Shown one piece after another: positions 60,761-64,000 of a stretch of DNA of 64,000 bases. Position numbers and translations under genes: made by a program. The first letter of the stretch is position 1. The number at the start of each line of letters is the position of its first letter. The stretch is from Burkholderiales bacterium GJ-E10 (GTDB lineage: Bacteria > Pseudomonadota > Gammaproteobacteria > Burkholderiales > Burkholderiaceae_F), in contig AP014683.1 of assembly GCA_000828975.1 (NCBI GenBank), positions 3,057,700-3,121,699 on the forward strand. Direction: 5' to 3'. The notes under the pieces are model-generated. The model saw only the letters and a program-made list of their open reading frames with translations, made no database searches and had not been told where the DNA came from.

Positions 60761-62089
60761 ATGATGAGTCCCGAAGATTGCCCGCGCAATGCGCGCTGCG
60801 GCCAACCCGTCCCCGCCCGCGAGTCTACCCTGCCGGCGTTCCGTGCCCACGCGCGGGCCCGCACGCAATCGGGGAGGGCGGCTTCGATCCTGCGGGCGAC
60901 CGTGGTCGCTGCCCTGTTGCCGTGCGCGCTCGCCGCCTGGGCCGCGCCGCGGTCCGAGACGGTCACGCCCGGCCAGCGCGCCATCGCGGATCAGGTCGCG
61001 CGCACCGGGGTGCCGCTTTCGGCGCTCGCGCCCGATGCGCCCGACCGTCATGTCGTCCAGCGCGGCGACACCCTGTGGGCCCTGGCCTCGCGCTACCTCC
61101 GCTCCCCCTGGCGCTGGCCGGAGTTGTGGGGGATGAATCGCAATCAGATCCGCAATCCCCACTGGATCTATCCGGGCCAGGTCCTGGTGCTGGTGAAGTC
61201 GAACGGCCGCGCGCGGCTGACCCTGGAAGGGGCGGCGGGCGCCGATCAAGCCGGGATCGCATCGACGGGTTCGGCCGGTCGTGGCTCGGTGTTTGAAATC
61301 GTGAGGCTGCGCCCGCGCGTCCGGGATCTCGGCCCGACCTCGGCCAAGCCGATTTCGAGCATTCCCAACAACCTGATCGAGCCGTTTCTTTCGCAACGCA
61401 GGGTTGTGAGCGCGTCGGAACTCGACAAGTTCCCCGAAGTCATCGCCACGCAGGACGACCGACTGTATCTCGGCGCGAACGATTTCTTCTACGCCCGCGG
61501 CATCCGCAAGGACGCGGCGCAGACCTACCACGTGTTCGGCGTGGCCGAGCCGATGTACGAGCCCGATGACGTTGCCCACAAGAAACCCATCGCCTACGAG
61601 GCGCGCTATCTGGGCACGGCGCAGGTGATCCAGCCGGGGCCGATCTCGAAGCTGCGGATCCTCGATAGCGTCCGCGAGATCGGCGCGGGCGACCGCCTGG
61701 TTCCGATCGAGCGTCAGGATCTCATCGCGTACGTTCCCCGGCGTCCCGAAAAGCCGGTGCATGGACGGATCGTCGCCGTCTACGGCGGCGTGACCAGCGT
61801 CGGCGCGGACAGCGTGGTGGCGATCGATCGGGGCGCGCGGGACGGATTGGAGATCGGCGATGTCCTGACCGTTCTGCAGCCCGGCGCGACCATCGTCGAC
61901 CAGACCACTTCCGATGGGGAGCATGTGCGTCTTCCCGATGTCCACGCCGGGCGCATGTTCGTGTTCCGGGTGTTCGACGGGATCTCCTATGCGTTGCTCA
62001 TGACTGCCACCAATCCGGTGCGCGTCGGCGATTATTTCCAGCAGCCCGGCGACACGGAGTCGACGGCGGACATGGCGGCGGCGCGGTAA
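60761..62089 (+). CDS. LysM-domain exported protein
   Basis: 442 residues from ATG 60761 (MMSPED) or 60764. A long basic N-region precedes a hydrophobic segment (ILRATVVAALLPCALAAWAA). LysM domain DRHVVQRGDTLWALASRYLR ... WPELWGMNRNQI ... WIYPGQVLVLV binds peptidoglycan; the C-terminal 300 residues have SPIPNNLIEPFLSQ-like and GRIVAVYGGVTSVGADSVVA segments conserved in this family. Periplasmic. Conserved upstream of dprA in betaproteobacteria. Confidence 0.88.
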   Translation: MMSPEDCPRNARCGQPVPARESTLPAFRAHARARTQSGRAASILRATVVAALLPCALAAWAAPRSETVTPGQRAIADQVARTGVPLSALAPDAPDRHVVQRGDTLWALASRYLRSPWRWPELWGMNRNQIRNPHWIYPGQVLVLVKSNGRARLTLEGAAGADQAGIASTGSAGRGSVFEIVRLRPRVRDLGPTSAKPISSIPNNLIEPFLSQRRVVSASELDKFPEVIATQDDRLYLGANDFFYARGIRKDAAQTYHVFGVAEPMYEPDDVAHKKPIAYEARYLGTAQVIQPGPISKLRILDSVREIGAGDRLVPIERQDLIAYVPRRPEKPVHGRIVAVYGGVTSVGADSVVAIDRGARDGLEIGDVLTVLQPGATIVDQTTSDGEHVRLPDVHAGRMFVFRVFDGISYALLMTATNPVRVGDYFQQPGDTESTADMAAAR

Positions 62090-62111
62090 GTCTTCCCACC
62101 CCGGGGGCGGC

Positions 62112-63047
62112 GTGCGGTTCGGGGCGGTCGACGACGGGACCGTGCGGGAATCGGCACCCGATGCCGTGCGGCGCTGGCTGTGCGGTGGCCCCGGGCGTTT
62201 CGTGCTGACCCGCGACGATGCGGACTACCCGCCGTCCCTGTTGCATCTCAACGATCCGCCGCCCGCGCTCTTCGGCGCCGGTCGCCGCGATCTGCTGCGC
62301 GCCCCGGCGTTCGCCATCGTCGGCAGCCGCAATGCCACCGAGCAGGGGAAATCCAACGCGCGTGCGTTTTCCGGTCACCTGGCGCGGGTCGGCTATTGCA
62401 TCGTCAGCGGCATGGCGCGCGGCATCGACAGCGCTGCCCATTGGGGGGCGCTCGACGCCGGCGGCGGCACGATCGCCGTTCTCGGCACGGGGATCGACAT
62501 CGTGTATCCGCCGTCGAACCGGCCGCTCGCCGAAGCGCTGGTGCGCGACGGACTGCTGATTGCCGAATTCCCGCCCGGAATGGGGGTCCGCCGCGATCAC
62601 TTCCCGCGGCGCAACCGCATCATCGCCGCGATTGCCCGCGGCGTCCTGGTGGCCGAGGCGACGCTGCGCTCGGGATCATTGATCACCGCCCGCTGGGCTG
62701 CGGATCTCGGCAGGGAGGTGTTCGCGCTGCCCGGTTCGATCCACGCCCCGATGCACCGCGGTTGTCATCGCCTGATCCGCGACGGCGCGAAGCTCGTCGA
62801 GTCGGCGCAGGATATCCTCGAGGAATTCCATGACGGGGGTATGCCCAATCCTGCGGTGCGGCCGGCCCGGGTCGGACCGGGTGCCGATCGCCGGCTTGCG
62901 GCGATGGGGTATGACCCGGTCGATCTCGACACCCTGGCGGCCCGTCTGCGGGAAGATCCGGGAAGCCTCGCCGCGGCGTTGCTGGAACTCGAGCTGATGC
63001 GAAAGGTGGAGCGCCTGCCCGGGAATCGGTACCAGCGGCTGGCATAG
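62112..63047 (+). CDS. dprA: DNA-processing protein DprA, short N-terminus
   Basis: 311 residues from GTG 62112. Loads RecA on incoming single-stranded DNA. Rossmann part: FAIVGSRNATEQGKSNARAF, YCIVSGMARGIDSAAHWGAL, TIAVLGTGIDIVYPPSNRPL, FPRRNRIIAAIARGVLVAEA, and a C-terminal winged-helix-like part. Most DprA proteins have about 50-70 extra N-terminal residues (SAM-like); there is no room for them after the LysM gene, 22 bases upstream. Confidence 0.93.
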   Translation: MRFGAVDDGTVRESAPDAVRRWLCGGPGRFVLTRDDADYPPSLLHLNDPPPALFGAGRRDLLRAPAFAIVGSRNATEQGKSNARAFSGHLARVGYCIVSGMARGIDSAAHWGALDAGGGTIAVLGTGIDIVYPPSNRPLAEALVRDGLLIAEFPPGMGVRRDHFPRRNRIIAAIARGVLVAEATLRSGSLITARWAADLGREVFALPGSIHAPMHRGCHRLIRDGAKLVESAQDILEEFHDGGMPNPAVRPARVGPGADRRLAAMGYDPVDLDTLAARLREDPGSLAAALLELELMRKVERLPGNRYQRLA

Positions 63048-63122
63048 GCCGGGATCCGGTGCCGGATCCGGGGGACGAGCCGTCCGCGGCAGTTTGTTAT
63101 CCTGAAAAAAGGAACGGGCTTA

Positions 63123-63174
63123 CCGGAGCTGACTGCCAGAGCCGACTGCCGGAGCTGACCACTGGAGCCGACGC
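63123..63174 (+). repeat. Four imperfect tandem 13-bp repeats before topB
   Basis: Units CCGGAGCTGACTG, CCAGAGCCGACTG, CCGGAGCTGACCA, CTGGAGCCGACGC. They end 14 bases before the ATG at 63189 and repeat GGAG-type sequence. Confidence 0.8.
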
Positions 63175-63188
63175 GTGCCGACCCCACC

Positions 63189-64000
63189 ATGAGCAAAAAG
63201 ACCCTCATCATCGCGGAAAAACCTTCGGTTGCTGCCGACATCGCGCGCGCGCTCGGCGGCTTCACGAAAGAGCAGGACTATTTTGAAAGCGACGAATACG
63301 TCCTGTCGTCCGCCGTCGGCCATCTCCTGGAGCTGCACGCGCCGGAAGAGTACGAGGTCAAGCGCGGCAAGTGGAGCTTCGCCCACCTGCCCGTCATCCC
63401 GCCGCACTTCGCGCTGCATCCGATCGAACGCTCCGAGTCGCGCCTCAAGCTGCTTGCCAAGCTCGTCAAGCGCAAGGATGTCGGCGCGCTCATCAACGCC
63501 TGCGACGCGGGTCGCGAAGGCGAGCTGATTTTCCGCTACATCGTCCAGCATGCCGGCGCCAAGCAGCCGATCCAGCGCCTCTGGCTGCAGTCGATGACCC
63601 CGGCCGCGATCCGGGATGCGTTTGCGCACCTGCGTTCGGACGAGGCGATGCAGCCGCTTGCGGACGCCGCCCGCTGCCGTTCCGAAGCCGACTGGCTGGT
63701 GGGAATCAACGGTACGCGCGCCATGACCGCGTTCAACAGCAAGGATGGCGGCTTCTTTCTCACCACCGTGGGCCGGGTGCAGACGCCGACGCTCGCGGTG
63801 GTCGTCGACCGGGAAGATCGCATTCGGAAGTTCGTGCCGCGCGACTATTGGGAAGTGCGCGCGCAGTTCGGCTGTCGGGCCGGCACGTACGAAGGGCGAT
63901 GGATCGACCCCAAGTTCAAGAAACCGGAGGATGACGCCGAAGCCCGGGCGGAACGGCTCTGGAATCGTGCCGATGCCGATGCGATCGTCGCCGCCTGCCG
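63189..64000 (+). CDS. topB: Type IA DNA topoisomerase III-like, 3' end beyond window
   Basis: First 270 residues. TOPRIM: KTLIIAEKPSVAADIARALG, SAVGHLLEL, INACDAGREGELIFRYIVQ (DxxE catalytic acidics), SEADWLVGINGTRAMTAFNS, TTVGRVQTPTLAVVVDRE. The start and sequence fit the topoisomerase III-like enzyme that follows dprA in Burkholderiales; the catalytic tyrosine lies past the window. ATG 63189 has no strong Shine-Dalgarno apart from repeat sequence. Confidence 0.9.
   Translation, partial: MSKKTLIIAEKPSVAADIARALGGFTKEQDYFESDEYVLSSAVGHLLELHAPEEYEVKRGKWSFAHLPVIPPHFALHPIERSESRLKLLAKLVKRKDVGALINACDAGREGELIFRYIVQHAGAKQPIQRLWLQSMTPAAIRDAFAHLRSDEAMQPLADAARCRSEADWLVGINGTRAMTAFNSKDGGFFLTTVGRVQTPTLAVVVDREDRIRKFVPRDYWEVRAQFGCRAGTYEGRWIDPKFKKPEDDAEARAERLWNRADADAIVAAC

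Overview
The window is a GC-rich, gene-dense bacterial chromosome segment whose gene order points to a betaproteobacterium, most likely in or near Burkholderiales. The strongest markers are kdsD-kdsC-lptC-lptA-lptB-rpoN-hpf-hprK-rapZ, TPR lipoprotein-lolB-ispE-tRNA-Gln-prs-rplY-pth, mutM-dynamin GTPase-mutY, and def-fmt-rsmB-DUF4390-ntrY-short response regulator. No rRNA genes, CRISPR array, transposase or integrase were found. A DsrC/TusE-family gene without cysteines hints at a link to sulfur metabolism, but no dsr/sox/hdr genes are visible.

Layout. 0-2.1 kb: a WD40 propeller protein (cut by the window edge) overlapping a formylglycine-synthase-fold protein. 2.1-5.1 kb: srkA, then divergent ilvA and a small DUF5062-like gene. 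5.1-14.1 kb is the accessory-looking part: sparse coding, moeB, small hypotheticals, a sulfotransferase, a LuxR-type regulator, a kinase-receiver-kinase hybrid head to head with an unusual receiver protein, and an orphan exported protein resembling the TraU-like proteins of integrative conjugative elements. 14.1-16.7 kb: bioC-ftsX-ftsE in one overlapping operon; this FtsE has lost most catalytic ABC motifs. 16.8-22.3 kb: polyphosphate genes ppk-sixA (+) and ppx (-), flanking a lower-GC P-loop ATPase with its own AT-rich promoter. 22.3-26.1 kb: ftsY, rsmD, coaD, ferredoxin, DUF418 membrane protein. 26.1-35.8 kb: a long minus-strand run from a secreted protein and ychF through a membrane C13 (legumain/caspase-like) peptidase, pth, rplY, prs, tRNA-Gln, ispE, lolB and a TPR lipoprotein. 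35.8-39.9 kb: mutM, dynamin-like GTPase, mutY. 39.9-48.1 kb: LPS transport/Kdo genes, rpoN and its satellites, with ptsN missing from its usual slot. 48.2-51 kb: a membrane protein behind an excellent sigma-54 promoter match, the cysteine-less DsrC-family protein, and a GGDEF protein. 51-60.4 kb: a shortened uvrA, then the ntrY/rsmB/fmt/def run. 60.7-64 kb: LysM protein, dprA and the 5' part of a type IA topoisomerase gene (topB-like).

How the genes work together. Most are housekeeping: lipid A/Kdo synthesis and LPS export, translation fidelity (fmt, def, pth, rplY, rsmB, rsmD), DNA repair (mutM, mutY, uvrA, dprA), polyphosphate turnover and SRP targeting. rpoN, ntrY and a sigma-54 promoter lie in the same window and may form one regulatory circuit. 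The least expected features are the motif-poor FtsE, a ppk without a standard start codon, a UvrA lacking its insertion domain, the orphan TraU-like gene beside a two-component pair, and three four-copy 12-13 bp tandem repeats. No single new multigene system can be demonstrated from the sequence alone; the 8.8-14.1 kb signalling cluster with the TraU-like protein is the best candidate.
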